The notes beneath the pieces are model-generated. The model worked only from the letters and a program-made list of their open reading frames with translations. It made no database searches and was not told the DNA's origin. A stretch of DNA of 64,000 nt, taken from contig OY804580.1 of the NCBI GenBank assembly GCA_963680875.1, positions 97,369,353 through 97,433,352 on the forward strand, read 5' to 3'. This DNA comes from Bathymodiolus brooksi (taxonomy: Eukaryota > Mollusca > Bivalvia > Mytilida > Modiolidae). A program made the translations under genes and the position numbers. Shown piece after piece: positions 52,063 to 63,824 of this stretch (positions are counted from its first letter, which is position 1; every line of letters starts with the position of its first letter).

Positions 52063-52660
52063 CTATATTTCTTATTTGGAATTGTTTCGGGTACCAGTTT
52101 GATAATAAAAAAAAAAAATAAGCATCTCATATCTTATAAAGAAGCTATCATACATTTTGTTTTTCATATCAAGGTGCCCTTTGAACTACATGTATTAATA
52201 AAACAATAAATACAAATTAATGATGTTTCTAAGTCAGTTTTTTTTTATAGGGGAGACTACTGTATTCTATATTTCAACCAAAAAATATGCCATTCTATGA
52301 AAGAATTATTTTCAAAAGATTTTGTGTCCGATTACATCACGATATTAGTGCTATTAGTTCAATGAACTGTATTTCTAACAGAGAAACAAATTATATTATG
52401 CTTTATAGAAAATAAAATTTATAGAGCGAGAAAAGCATTCAAATATTCAGAATAGAAATTAAACTCCGCATCAACCAAACAATTGTTTTCATTTTAAAAT
52501 TTGAAGAACTTAATTTATTCTATACGGGGTGTAAAACCAAACCACGACTGCACGAGTTGTGTAGATTAATCAAGTACACTATTCGCCCAAAATAAGTCGA
52601 CGCAAATGGGTGCCTTGGTCGTATATATACGTCTGAAAATTAAACCAAACAGTATTAGAA

Positions 52661-52834
52661 TAATAGGTTCTTACATACGTTCTTGGGAAAGACCGGGTGA
52701 TCTTCCACGTGTGATAGAACTTTTATGTCTTTTCGCGAGTGGAGCGCAGCGAAACGAGCGAAAAGAAACAAAAATTTCTATCACGAGTGGAAGATCACCC
52801 GGGTTTTCCCAACAACGCATGTAAGTACCTATTT
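52661..52834. repeat. 174-bp hairpin, right copy
   Basis: Inverted copy of 51190-51367, itself palindromic around 'gtggagcgcagcgaaacgag'. Confidence 0.92.
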
Positions 52835-53425
52835 CTTCCGTAAACCAACAACTTTCATTATCGCTAACTCCTAGAGACCCCCGCCATTGATCAGTAACTA
52901 ATTTGCATAAATTATCAGATCAATATCATAAAATTGAGTGTTATGAAATACACATCACATAAAATTGACTTTTGTGACATCGATTGATAAACTAAGTAGC
53001 TTTCTACTGATATTTGAGCTTTTCTCACTAATATTTTGTTGAAAGTACAGTATTTTCCTTCATGAGAAATCCCATACATGAAATATGACGTGACACATAT
53101 TTTGACGTCATTGAAGAATGACGTCAAAGGTACGGAAAATGACATCTAGAAATACGAAAAAATGAAAATAAGACACAAATATATTTAATACAGTTGGAGT
53201 CTGTATTTGAAAAAAATACCAAATGGTTAAATCCGTAATATATCTGTTATTCAGCTATCAGACAGGGTATATAATGTGACATTCCCGGCTTAAGATATAT
53301 ATTTAAACGATTATTTTCTTGTTAGAGGCGTTCTTATTGGATCACGGTCACAACGAGTAAAGACGAGTGCACGTGCATTCGTCTTAACTCGGTCGTCTCA
53401 ACCCGAAAACGGCCATTTACGGAAG
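52835..53425 (-). mobile_element. 591-bp MITE-like element, right copy
   Basis: Inverted copy of 50588-51188 with the same 10-bp terminal inverted repeats and the same pair of TGACGTCA sites (about 53102-53127). Confidence 0.7.
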
Positions 53426-53450
53426 TATTAGATCTGAGCTGATAAATTTT

Positions 53451-53552
53451 TGTTCCTGCCTCGACGGGATTTGAGCTCACACCATTGATACACTGCAGCA
53501 CCAATCGCTTAGCCTTATGTCCAGCGCCCTAGACCACTCGACCACATCCGCT
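53451..53552 (-). other. tRNA-like sequence (SINE head or decayed Leu/Ser-type tRNA)
   Basis: Read on the minus strand from 53552: 'ggatgtggtcgagtggtcta', 'gggcgctggacataaggcta' (A-box region typical of class II tRNAs) and, before the end, 'gtgagctcaaatcccgtcga' (B-box-like, with GCTCAAATC instead of GTTCAAATC). The two ends do not form an acceptor stem, so it is not a functional tRNA gene. Confidence 0.55.
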
Positions 53553-53837
53553 ATATAAAATATAGCTTCAATAGCCGAAGTGTTATCTTGTCTAGAGATA
53601 GACATAAGACATGTGTCTAAGCGTGTGTATATGGTACATATATACTTAATATTATAATTTGACAGCAATCTAACTCAGCAGTTTTTAATATATCGTATAG
53701 GATGATGAAGATTTCATCATACAGTCACAGGAAATAAAGTATATTATACAAACATCTAAGCAGGTGACAACCATACAATATATCTGTCCCACTGGATCTC
53801 AAAGTTACTTGTGATACTAGGTTAATACTAAATATTT

Positions 53838-53876
53838 ATATACGTCTGAAAATTAAACCAAGCAGTGTTGTAATTA
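53838..53876. repeat. Direct repeat of 52624-52662
   Basis: 'tatacgtctgaaaattaaac' then 'caagcagtgttgtaatta' matches 'tatacgtctgaaaattaaac' then 'caaacagtattagaata' immediately left of the right inverted arm. The two copies bracket the right arm and the tRNA-like block. Confidence 0.8.
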
Positions 53877-54174
53877 GATATATATTATACGGAGAATGCG
53901 ACGCTCCCTGCATGCACGAAAAAAACCACAACTTGCAACAGATCGTAGTTTTTTCATGAGTGGTCGTGTATGGTTTTTTGCTAGACAAAATCTTAAAAAA
54001 TGTAACAATCTAAAATTCCTTCTGTCGATTGGTCCATTCAATTGTCACGTGTTTGCCCCATATAATGTATTTTTTTGTAAATTTGTTTTCGTCATGAATA
54101 CAGCTAAGATACTGTTCACTTGACATTAAACGACAATCAATGAATCATAAAGTATTTTCTTTTAAAGATATCAA

Positions 54175-54390
54175 AGTTAGTGCGCACGAAGCGTTTCTGG
54201 AATAACCTACATCAGGTACGCCGAAAATCAAAAGATTGGAAAGCCAAATAATTAAAATGTATTGGGAGCAAGAAAACCAAAGGGCATAAAGAGGACGGAC
54301 AAAATCGGCTACGGTCACCTATGCCTGAGGGAGGGGAACCTTAGTAATGATAATTATTACATAATTTAGGAACTGTTAATTAATAATAAA
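54175..54390 (+). mobile_element. Unexpanded copy of the array-host element
   Basis: In order: 'cgcacgaagcgtttctggaa', 'aaagccaaataatt', one 'gggagcaagaaaaccaaagg' unit, 'aaaatcggctacggtcacct', 'ggaaccttagtaatgataat'. It gives the ancestral arrangement for the arrays at 8.1 and 21.9 kb. Confidence 0.75.
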
Positions 54391-54412
54391 TATATTTGGT
54401 CATTTTATATCA

Positions 54413-54785
54413 ACCGTATCGGTGGTGTAATAGTTATCGTGCTCGCCTTGAGTTCGGTAGATCGTGGGTTCGAGCCTCGATCGGGTAAAACCAAAGACTA
54501 TAAAATGTGTATTTGTTGCTTCTACACTAAGCATGCAGCATAAAGGAGTAAGAGCAACGACTGGTTGGCGCGGAAGCAGAATAATGTGTCCGAGTGGAGC
54601 GACATGTCTACCCGCGGACTGCTGTTTCAGTGAGCTTGCAATATAAAAATCCAGCTAAGCGTGTTGGTCTAATACAAAGCGGATCCCACCATCATTTCAT
54701 TGAAAATTAACTTGTTCTTCTCGCCATGATATAGCTGAAAAATTGCTGAGTTGGCGTTAAACAACAATCACTCACTCACTCATTT
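54413..54785 (+). mobile_element. tRNA-derived SINE, full length, sense
   Basis: Head 'cggtggtgtaatagttatcg' (A box), B box 'gggttcgagcctc' at about 54467-54479, body 'gagcgacatgtctacccgcg', core 'catgatatagctgaaaaatt' then 'gctgagttggcgttaaacaa', tail 'caatcactcactcact'. Best sense copy of this type. Confidence 0.9.
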
Positions 54786-57700
54786 TATATACTTATCAAT
54801 ACGTATATCTACACACTATCAGACTTTACACTGAACATGAACAAAAAATAATGTACATGTTTGTCCTAAAATTAAAACAAAAAATGTCGTTTAAGGAATC
54901 TCCGATACGACGGTTGTGTAGAATGCAGAAATAAGGGATCTTTCAACACAGCTGTAGTGTTAAATATATTTCGACATCAACCAAATTCTTGTAAATGAAC
55001 TCAGGCAGAATAAACGATTTTATGAGAAAATGGAGGGTTACAACCTATTAACAATGGCCATTTACAGAAGACATATAATTATGTCACCTTAAATTTTCAT
55101 CGCGATCGGTCATTACAATAGCCGAGATATATACTTAACTCAGTGTTTAGAAAGTCATTTCACGGGGATGATATTTGTTCAACGAATCTGAAACGACCAT
55201 CTGTTAGAAATTATTTAGATTCAAATTTCAAAATGTCAACGAAATGAACATGTATACTTTGCATAATCTAAAAAAACAAAACAAAAAACGGAGATGATAT
55301 GGTTTACTTTGACATGCCTATGCTATCACTATTTTTTTTTAATTTCTCTGAAAAAATGAAATTAATACGATTTTCTTTATGGCTTCGATGCGATCAACTT
55401 GCTCTTCGTTGAGGAATATTACAATGTAAATTTATATGCATGCATTACAATTAAAGAGGGGAAAAAATCGAAGAGACAAGCAATTGGATTTAAGGGGTAC
55501 TTTTTGTGGAGGGACGTTCCACAATGAAATTATACAAATGCACATGCATATATACCATTTGAACAGGAAACACAAGCAATTGAATCTAAGGGGTATATTT
55601 TATGTTGAGGAATCTTACACATTTAAATATATATACATGCATATCACTTAAAGAGGAAACACAGAGCCAAGCAATTTAATTTATGGGGGGGGGGGGGGGG
55701 GGGGGTGGGGGTACTTTTTGTTGAGGAATGCTACGTAACAATTTAAAAATACATGAATGAATGCCATTTAAAGAGGAATATGTATACAATAGGCATGAAT
55801 TCCAAATAAAGTGGGCAAATCTATGAGGGAGGGGCTGTAATATGATTATGTAGGATTTATCTAATATATCACATATGTTATCGGCCTATTTACGTGTACA
55901 TCTTCTACAAGATTAAATTTATTTCCTTTTCTACAGGACATTACTTTACAGGATAATGCAAATTCTAGCGAGGCGAACAAACTACAAATTGCATATAAAT
56001 GTAGATTTGTTCTCAATTTCGTGTTCCATGATTCGAACCCTAGCTACATGAGTTGTGGGGATCTAGCATACTGGTTTAACATTATAATCTATAGAATGGT
56101 CTTGCCTTGAAAAAACTGTAGAATTACAGCATACTATCATAAATCTTAAACGTATTGTAAATTATTCCATATATTATGAAAGGGATCAACTACCATTTGA
56201 GCTTCATTGTATGACGCATACTCAACTGCCTCTTGCCTTTTATATAAGAAATAAGTCACAGGCAAAAATTAACATTCATCAAAGTAAACACGTGACTTTC
56301 CATTCACCTAGTTTGACGCTGGAATTTTATCTAAAAAAGAATAGCAGGGTTGAATTTCGTTTATGACCCAATAGCGTTAAGATTTTGGAAAATTATATGT
56401 GTAGGGTTATAAATGTAACTATCCATAAATATTAAACGTTACAAACTTGTATTATACATACAAAAACCGAACGTAATTACAGAACTCAGAAAACTATCAA
56501 CTCTAATGACGGAAGTAAGATACTTGCAACTGACAGTTTCACGTCTGAAAGACACGTGCTTCATTCGGAATCCTCGGGCAACACAACATGTGCAGTTGAC
56601 ATCAAGATATTATGAACAATGGAGACACATCGATGCATTTTGTCCATGTCAGTCAACAAACTATGGGCCCCGTCACAACAAGATGGAATGACCCTCATAT
56701 TCTGAGTCAGTAAATATCAATTCTTCTCTCTGTTCGGATGTTGTTCATTCGATCTTGTGTCATTAGGCGCCATGATTAACACGTGATCGCCTGTTCAGGT
56801 GTTAATTTCAGGTGAGAATCGTACGCATTGAGAAATTTACACCAATCATTTGTCAGACCTCTTGTTTATATCTCACAAATTTCTCAATTGTAGTAAGAAA
56901 ATGTATTTGACTGAAAATCACCCCTGCTGAATTGATATATGGAATATCAAAGAATTTCTGCTAAATAGAAATTAGCTACAGGCGAGAATTGTAGAAGTCG
57001 GAATATGAAAGAGACAAATAATTGATATAAATAAGAAAACTTGGGTGATGGATTCCGTTTTTGCTACTAAACACCTGCGAGGACGATGATGGTTATTATA
57101 ATAGACTCAATTTAAGCATTAAAATGCACGTAAACTAGCGCTGTTTGTAATGAAACAGGTGTTCTGTTTTATTTACATTTCAGAATGAAATCGATATGAA
57201 ATCGATAACAACGATGAACCATTATGGGAAGAGTATTGACAAGTGTTTGTCAATTGCTTAATATATTTTTTTTTTTTACACAATTTGGTCATTTTATCAA
57301 TAACGTTGATCTTACGTGATAATTTCATAATGGGAACTTTAAAGTAGCGAGTATGGAAATTAGCTTAATAGAATACTGAGATGTGCATTTACATAGCTCT
57401 AAAAGAAAAGCGATGTTCAAAAAAAAAAAAAAAATAAATAAAAATAAAAATGTGATTTTGTGATAACCGTACAATTAATTTATTCATTATATTTAAGAAA
57501 TGCATGTTATAATATCAGATAATATTAGGGCAATAGCTCATTGGGGCGGATTTGCAATGAAAAAAAGAAGAAGATTATAATGGGGCGGATGATATTGTTA
57601 AGGATACTTGTTATAATATCAGATAATATTTGTTAAGTAAACTAAATCAAGACGAATGGCGTCGGCGTTGTCAAAATTGGATTTATCATTGTATGGCTTT

Positions 57701-58199
57701 AAAAGAGCTGTATTTCAGCTATATTATATTCATAATGAACACAAATTTACAAAGAGTAAATCATGTAGCTAAAAAGGTGACACTGAGATAGGACCATCGT
57801 GCGGAACTTTATATTGCTACATGGATAAAATAGGATATAATGGGTAGGATAGGAAAATTCTGCCTGGCAAACGACCACCAACGACCAATGTGTAGAGCTA
57901 CAGATTGCCACAATAAAAACAGGATATAATGGATAGGGTACGGAAATCTTGTCTGGCCACAAGCGGATATTGACCACTCCTAGTAAATTTCTGCTTATTA
58001 TGAACTGCTGCAAGTTATTGTCTGCTTGCAGGGATCACGGAGCTCTGCATACACGAGGTACTCTTTAATTCCTGTCTTAAGGACGAGTTGTCTAAATCAT
58101 TGTTCCAAGCTGACGATGACCTTTTTTTGTGTGTGGCGGAACAATTAATAATAACTGTTGTCTATTGAAATCCTAAAACAATTCAGGCGGACGTATTTA
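54786..58199. other. Intergenic; a few local repeats, otherwise unique
   Basis: Diverged tandem copies lie at 55430-55770 and a roughly 83-bp duplication at 57815-57965 (aggatataatgg.tagg). 56490-57100 is less AT-rich and contains several E-boxes (see findings). There is no gene that I recognise. Confidence 0.45.
55400..55770. repeat. Diverged tandem repeat with a poly-G interruption
   Basis: 'caagcaattggatttaaggg', 'caagcaattgaatctaaggg' and 'caagcaatttaatttatggg' recur about every 95-100 bases, each followed by 'ta.ttt..gt.gagg'. The third copy carries about 21 G at 55685-55705. Confidence 0.75.
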
Positions 58200-58302
58200 A
58201 AGCCGTGCATGGGAGTAAGCCGGTGTTCTCCACCAATAAAACTAAAATTCAAGATATATAGTAGAAATATTGCTGAAAGTGGCGCTACACATACAACCCA
58301 AT
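58200..58302 (+). repeat. Decayed SINE core
   Basis: 'ggagtaagccggtgttctcc', 'accaataaaactaaaatt' and 'gaaatattgctgaaagtggc' then 'gctacaca'; strongly diverged, just left of the LINE. Confidence 0.7.
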
Positions 58303-58362
58303 AGTGTATATGCTTAATGTTTAATATTTTGTAGCAGAAAACTACAACAGGACCAAGAATTT

Positions 58363-59930
58363 GGGCTAAAACAGGGATGTGTCCTGTAACCAACCCTTTT
58401 CTCTGTTTTGATGAACGATTTAGTCAGTATGCTATCAGAACAGAATTTAGGGGTTAATTTAGCCTCTGATATTATAAACTGTCTCCTCTTTGCAGACGAT
58501 ATTGTCTTAATGGGCAAATCGGAACAGGAACTGCAAACTCTTCTAAATATTACAGCTAGGTTTGCAAGTAAGTGGAACTTAAAATTTAATTCCAAAAAGT
58601 CAAAGGTAATGGTAATAGGCCGGAAAATTGATAAACTCAAACGATGGGATCTTGGAAATGATCTAATAGAAGAAACTAATGTTTATAAGTATCTTGGGGT
58701 GTACTTTTCACGTTCCCTAAAATTTACTTATCATATAGAAACATTCATAAAGGAAAATGTACAGAAAAAACTAAATTATATGACACGAATTTTGGGCGAA
58801 CACGGTAATTTTAATCGAATTTCGTTTGGAGACTCATCATGGACCTCTATTATACACCCTTCTATTGCACACGGTTGCGCCGTACGGTTCCCTTCCGCAA
58901 TTTCAAGTGGTGGAAACCAATTAACGAATTTCTTGACCGACAGCGTGTTAATTATTTTGCAAGATTTGATGAACTTCCGGCTCACGGGTTATGCAAAATT
59001 GTATTCATGGAGCTAAAAAATTCCGAATGTGTGGAATGGAAGTATGTAAATTATATGAAAAATATTTTCCAGTCATTAGGATTAGATCATTACTACTATG
59101 GAAATTTTAATGGAAACATTTTTAAACATTTTTTCGGAATTGCAGTTCAAGATAAAGAATTATCTAGGAGACTGGAAATGAGCAGTCTATCAAACTATAA
59201 CACATTTAATATTTCACCAGGGAAACAAGCATATTTATGCAGTATAAATGATTTCTGGGCCTCTCGACTGAAGTTCCTAGCTAGAACCAATTACTTGCCC
59301 CTGAATGAACGTCTTTTTAAAATTAATCTCCGTGAAAGCTGTAAGTGTAATATATGCGATGACGATATAGTCGAAGACTTGCATCATTTCTTATTTGAAT
59401 GCATAGAAATAATGAAAAAATATAAACAGTAATAAAACAGTTTTATCCGGATCTCGAGTTTTCAGAGTTACCACCCTTTCAAAAGCTGCAGTTCTTGATC
59501 GGAGACTTTTGTCTTAGTTTTAACACTGAGCTTGGTTTCTCGCTTGACCAGTTCAGTAAAAAACTATTATGTAAAATGATGAAAGAGCGAGCCATGTGTT
59601 GATGATCAGGAACTCGCTTAATATTGTGTTTCTTTTATTTTATATGTCATTCTTAAATTTTACTTATAACTAAGTGCAATTAAAATAATGTGATACATTG
59701 TATATAATTTTGTTTTAATGAAGAATGACACATTTGTTTCTGTGATAGTATGTTATGACTTTTATCACAATGACTTTGATATGTTTTTTGTTCTTTGATG
59801 AAAATGTGTATGATTTATGCTAATTTTAATATAGTTGTTTATTTATGATTATTAGACGCAAACATTGGTACCCCGCTGATGTTTGCCCCCGTTGTAAAGG
59901 GGTAGTTTCTGAATAAAAAAATATATATTA
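58363..59930 (+). mobile_element. 5'-truncated, broken LINE (non-LTR retrotransposon)
   Basis: The first frame gives LKQGCVL, a TAA at 58387 where Ser is usual, then PTLFSVLMNDLVSML and the catalytic LLFADDIVLMG of reverse transcriptase, through KYLGVYFS. Near 58890 the frame shifts (KWWKPINEFLDRQRVNYFAR onward) to a Cys/His motif C-x2-C...HHFLFEC at about 59347-59401. A second shift after 59432 gives FQKLQFLIGDFCLSFNTELG and ends at TGA 59600. AATAAA lies at 59912 and an (AT)n run follows. The N-terminal half, endonuclease and most of the RT are missing. Inactive. Confidence 0.9.
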
Positions 59931-60098
59931 TGTATATATATTATATATATATATACCATTTTTATTTTTACCAATAGTTTTCTTGTTAAGAACATGGTAG
60001 GTTTGTGTGATGCCCAGTAAAAGTGGAAAACCAACACTCCTCCCCTGTCATATTCCTACATTGCTTGGTGACGGGATATTCTCCGTTTGAGACCAGTG

Positions 60099-60300
60099 GA
60101 TTGCGATATTTCTCCAATCGAAATATTAAATTGTCAAAATTTTAAAACTCTCGAAGGTTTATTTTCCAAATAAAAAGCTTTCACTAAAAATCGAGCTATA
60201 AAAAATTGACAATTTGCTCTCGATGGTTAAACCCCGCTAAAGCTCGAGCTTTAACAAATTGACAATTTAATTCTCTTGAACGGAGCATATCGCAATCCTG
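60099..60300. mobile_element. Small element with 12-bp terminal inverted repeats (MITE-like)
   Basis: 'ggattgcgatat' at the left and 'atatcgcaatcc' at the right, about 200 bp apart. The inside has two 'aaattgacaattt' pieces and 'cgagct' motifs. No clear target-site duplication. Confidence 0.55.
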
Positions 60301-62379
60301 TAGTAGCAGAAAGGAGAATCTACTTATCCTCTAGTATCTTATCCTATGACCAAAAACGTCAAAAATATGTTTACGTTGTTAATATAATTCTTTATTTGCA
60401 TAATAATACACCCATGTGGGTCAAGCAAATACAAATACAAACAAAACATAGAAAACATAGAAAATTACAATATAGGATACACGAAATAAATCCTATTAAT
60501 TAATATTATATTTTTCACATGTCACACCTTTGACTGACAAGGATCTCATTTTTGCAATTCTGTAGATTGCTTTATAAAGTCTCCTACTTCTGCCAAAAGT
60601 TCAGAATTTGCATCTAACAAAAAAAAATATTTTATTTAATGACTGTCGAAAGGAGGAAATTGGCAGAATTATCATGCAGAAATTTAATCACCATGGTGAT
60701 TGGAACATCTACGCAAATTTAACTAACTGTTTAAGCACTCTAAGAATAGCTGAAAATGCAATATAATTATACACAGAAATTGTGCAACAGAAAACTCGCG
60801 CTCTTGTTATCACTTTTTCCATGCCTTGTTTGTTTTTGCTTTTTATTGTGGACGATAGTATCAGTTAATATGGTTTATGGGGCTAGGGCATTTCAGAAAC
60901 GTAAACCATTGTGTTTTGCTTGGTTCCACGGGAAAATGGCTGCTACTTGCTGCTACTTAAAAAATAAATGCAATTGAAGGTGACGCTATTGTTATCAACT
61001 TCTACCATTCAATGGAGACAATGCATGTGACATCTAAAAGTGGGCAACAGAAAGCGGAACTCGGTCGTTATTCCAATACATTGGGAGATCATTATAATTA
61101 ATATTTAAGTGCCTGTACCTAGCTATCTATGGTACGGGGTATCAAATTTGTTTGTCTCTTTCTACGATTTTTGTATTGGATTTTGGAACTGTGGTATTTT
61201 TAGTATTTCATTTAATTACGAAACATAATGCAATACTTGTCAGCCATCGGCACAATACAATGAGGTCAGCACAACAAAAAGGAAACAGACCAGGAGACGT
61301 ATGCTTAATCGAACTGCAAGTGTGCAACTGTCTGAAGTCTCTTATTGAAAATTAATTGACCCCTTAATTTGGATTTCAGTTTTGACAGTGGCTTTATTGT
61401 ATAACAATTGATCTTAACTGTTCTAAATATAAATAATGCATCGAGATCATAATCTCAATATAATATGAAACCGACAGTAACAAAATATCTAAATATGGGT
61501 TTAGATTTCACCGAGATGACGTTATCGAAATATATATTGTTCGATAAAACGTTATTCAGTCAGAGTCTGGTCGACAACATCTAAAATTTCTGCAACGATC
61601 CAATTTCACAAGAGTATCAGCCTTTGTTAATATGAATAACTATTTACAGAAGAGATGGAATCCAATCAGTGTTTAATTAAACAACCAGCATTTACATTGA
61701 ATAGAAGTGACATAGACACGAATCGCCAACTGAGTTCATTAAAGACCGTTAGCAAATGCCCACTGAGATTGCTCCACTCATACAATTCTATTTTCATTTT
61801 CAAATCACGGTGCACATCCGGGTTATTTGCTGTAGGAACATCGAGGAACAGTTCTGTTTTTCACGAACTGTTTTGTGTCACCTGTCTTCGCGGGGGTGCT
61901 AATCAATTTTCCATTAATATTTGATTACCTTCTAATTGATTTTAAATGTATTTAAATAATATTGACTTTGTATCATCCAAAATGGAGAACAAAATAAATT
62001 ATTACGAACTTGAAATAAATTTGTTACATGAATAATTAAATTGATTAATTTTTTTCACTTTATGAAATTACAATGTTCCGTTTCATTACCTTTTTCGTAA
62101 AGCAAAGACAGAAATCTGAAAATTCGCACCTGGACATTGATTAGAGATTGATATTATATTACACGTAGGACGAAATGAAAAATAAATAGTCCAATATTTC
62201 ATGTCTTTTTATACACACAGAACATTTGAAGAGCTATATTTAGCATTACGAAATCGTCAAATTATTGATATAATACTATGCTGTTAAGTATCACGTGACA
62301 ATTAATGTAGACATCATATCGACCAGACAAAAACATTAAGAGGAATGCACCATTATATGTCTTCTTGTATTATATGATT
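60301..62379. other. Intergenic, nothing recognised
   Basis: Short reading frames only. 61640-61925 is less AT-rich and free of the repeat families seen elsewhere; its function is unknown. Confidence 0.4.
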
Positions 62380-62640
62380 AGCATTATGGTGTTTAACTCC
62401 ACTTTCAAAAATTGTTCAACTATATCGTGGCAGTCAGTTTTATTGGTGGAGGAAACCGGAGTACCCAGTGAAAATCACTGATCTGCCGCAAGTCACTGAC
62501 AAACTTTATCACATAATGTTGTATCGAGTATACCTCGCCATGAGCGGGATTCGAACTCGAATCTTTATTGGTGATAGGCACTGATTCCATAGGTAGAACT
62601 AAATCCAACTACCTGACGATCACGATAACGACGGTCTCTT
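62380..62640 (-). mobile_element. SINE, full length
   Basis: Core 'tggtgtttaactccactttc', 'ttggtggaggaaaccggagt', 'ctgccgcaagtcactgacaa', 'gtatcgagtatacctcgcca', B-box reverse complement 'gcgggattcgaac', and a head ending near 62640. Same type as 18489 and 21523. Confidence 0.88.
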
Positions 62641-63039
62641 TTTGTATTGGATAATAAGTAATCTGAACAACATTTCAAGAAGAAACCACTCAACAGTGTA
62701 CATTTATCTCCTTTAAATCTGGCCAAGACTTCATCTGTCTTGAATAACAGACAAACTGACCCAGTTGAACCTGTCACACCCACCAGTGCTACGTTTAGTC
62801 TAGTCAGTACTCGATCTCTCTCGCTAAGCAGAGGAACCGACCAAGTATACAAACTCTTTAGTTTGATCCATCACTTCTCAAACTCCATCCCCACTAGTTG
62901 AAAGAACCAATAAACTAATGAGACAGTTCTAAAGAACACCATGACCAATATTAAATCTATTTATGATATTTTTGTCGAAAGTGAGTACTAGTAGACATGT
63001 AGGTAATATCCAGTAGGGATAATCACAACATATTGATAA

Positions 63040-63245
63040 CATTTTACACGGAGGGTATCTTATAAGAAGCAGGAACTGGTTACCCTTTGCGAACACATGG
63101 GTTCACCCCGGGTTTTAGGTGTTGTCCGTGTTACACATCTTTGTAGCTTTCTGTATTTTGTCTTGTCATGTGTCTTGTGTTCCCAATGTTGCCAGTGTCT
63201 GTAAAGTCCATGCTCTATTGCCCCTATGGTTTTCTCTAACGTCTA
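63040..63245 (+). mobile_element. Retroelement 3'-end fragment
   Basis: 'agcaggaactggttaccctt', 'acatgggttcaccccgggtt', 'ccaatgttgccagtgtctgt' and 'cccctatggttttctctaac'. Confidence 0.7.
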
Positions 63246-63370
63246 TTGGCTATCCTGTTGCGGACTTTTGGTTTATGTGCCTCCAAGACTTTTAAGCTGC
63301 TTAGACATTATCGTACCTGATAAAGTTTATTCCAGAAACGCATCAGCACACTAAATTAGATATCTACGTT
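63240..63370 (-). mobile_element. Decayed copy of the array-host element
   Basis: 'ttggctatcctgttgcggac', 'ttttggtttatgtgcctcca' and 'gtttattccagaaacgcatc' are the reverse complement of 54175-54330. Confidence 0.65.
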
Positions 63371-63600
63371 TTAAGGTGGGTAAAGAAGACACAGGACAAA
63401 AAGATGAGCGACAAAAGACGTGGGGTGAACCCAGGTGCTCGCGAAGGTTATCAGTTCTTACCTTGTCATAGTTGTGTTAGGGATGTGGTCCGATGTCCAC
63501 GACAACCCTTCCCTATTCATCATATTTCTGTTGGCCCTAGTGTTGTCTGTCCTTCGGTTTACGGTTTTTGATTACTCCTTTGGTATCTTCAAACTTGTAA
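63371..63600. mobile_element. Retroelement 3'-UTR pieces, rearranged
   Basis: 'gaacccaggtgctcgcgaag' is followed by 'gttgtctgtccttcggttta' and 'ctcctttggtatcttcaaac'. The orientation changes inside, so this is at least two pieces. Confidence 0.55.
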
Positions 63601-63824
63601 TAGTTGTGTTAGAGCTGTGGTCAAATGTCCACGACCATTAACACACGACCTCCCATGCATTGATTAAGATATAAAACTGTAATTATCGTATTATCTAGGT
63701 GGAAAAACATTACAATAATGAAAAGTGAAAAACAAATGACAAATTTAATGACGAGCATGTATTTATCACGTGACATCGTATCGAGGGAACACCAATAGGG
63801 TAATAGAAACGTAGATATCATAGT

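Larger units (their letters stand above)
50588..53425. mobile_element. Compound inverted-repeat (foldback-like) structure
   Basis: The left arm 50588-51368 and the right arm 52661-53425 are inverted copies, nearly identical apart from small differences, separated by a 1292-bp spacer. Outer ends are 'cttccgtaaatggccgtttt' and 'aaaacggccatttacggaag'. Each arm is itself a 591-601 bp element bounded by cttccgtaaa/tttacggaag, followed by a hairpin of about 175 bp. The spacer has no transposase reading frame that I recognise but holds a third palindrome. It resembles a non-autonomous foldback element or an inverted pair of MITE-like insertions. Confidence 0.85.

Noticed and set aside
54413..54490. 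Functional tRNA gene
   Set aside because: A and B boxes are present, but there is no acceptor-stem pairing and the sequence continues into the SINE body.
60756..60977. 73-residue plus-strand frame starting with a signal-peptide-like hydrophobic stretch
   Set aside because: No homology is recognised, it is flanked by AT-rich non-coding DNA, and there is no other support. Chance is the simplest explanation.
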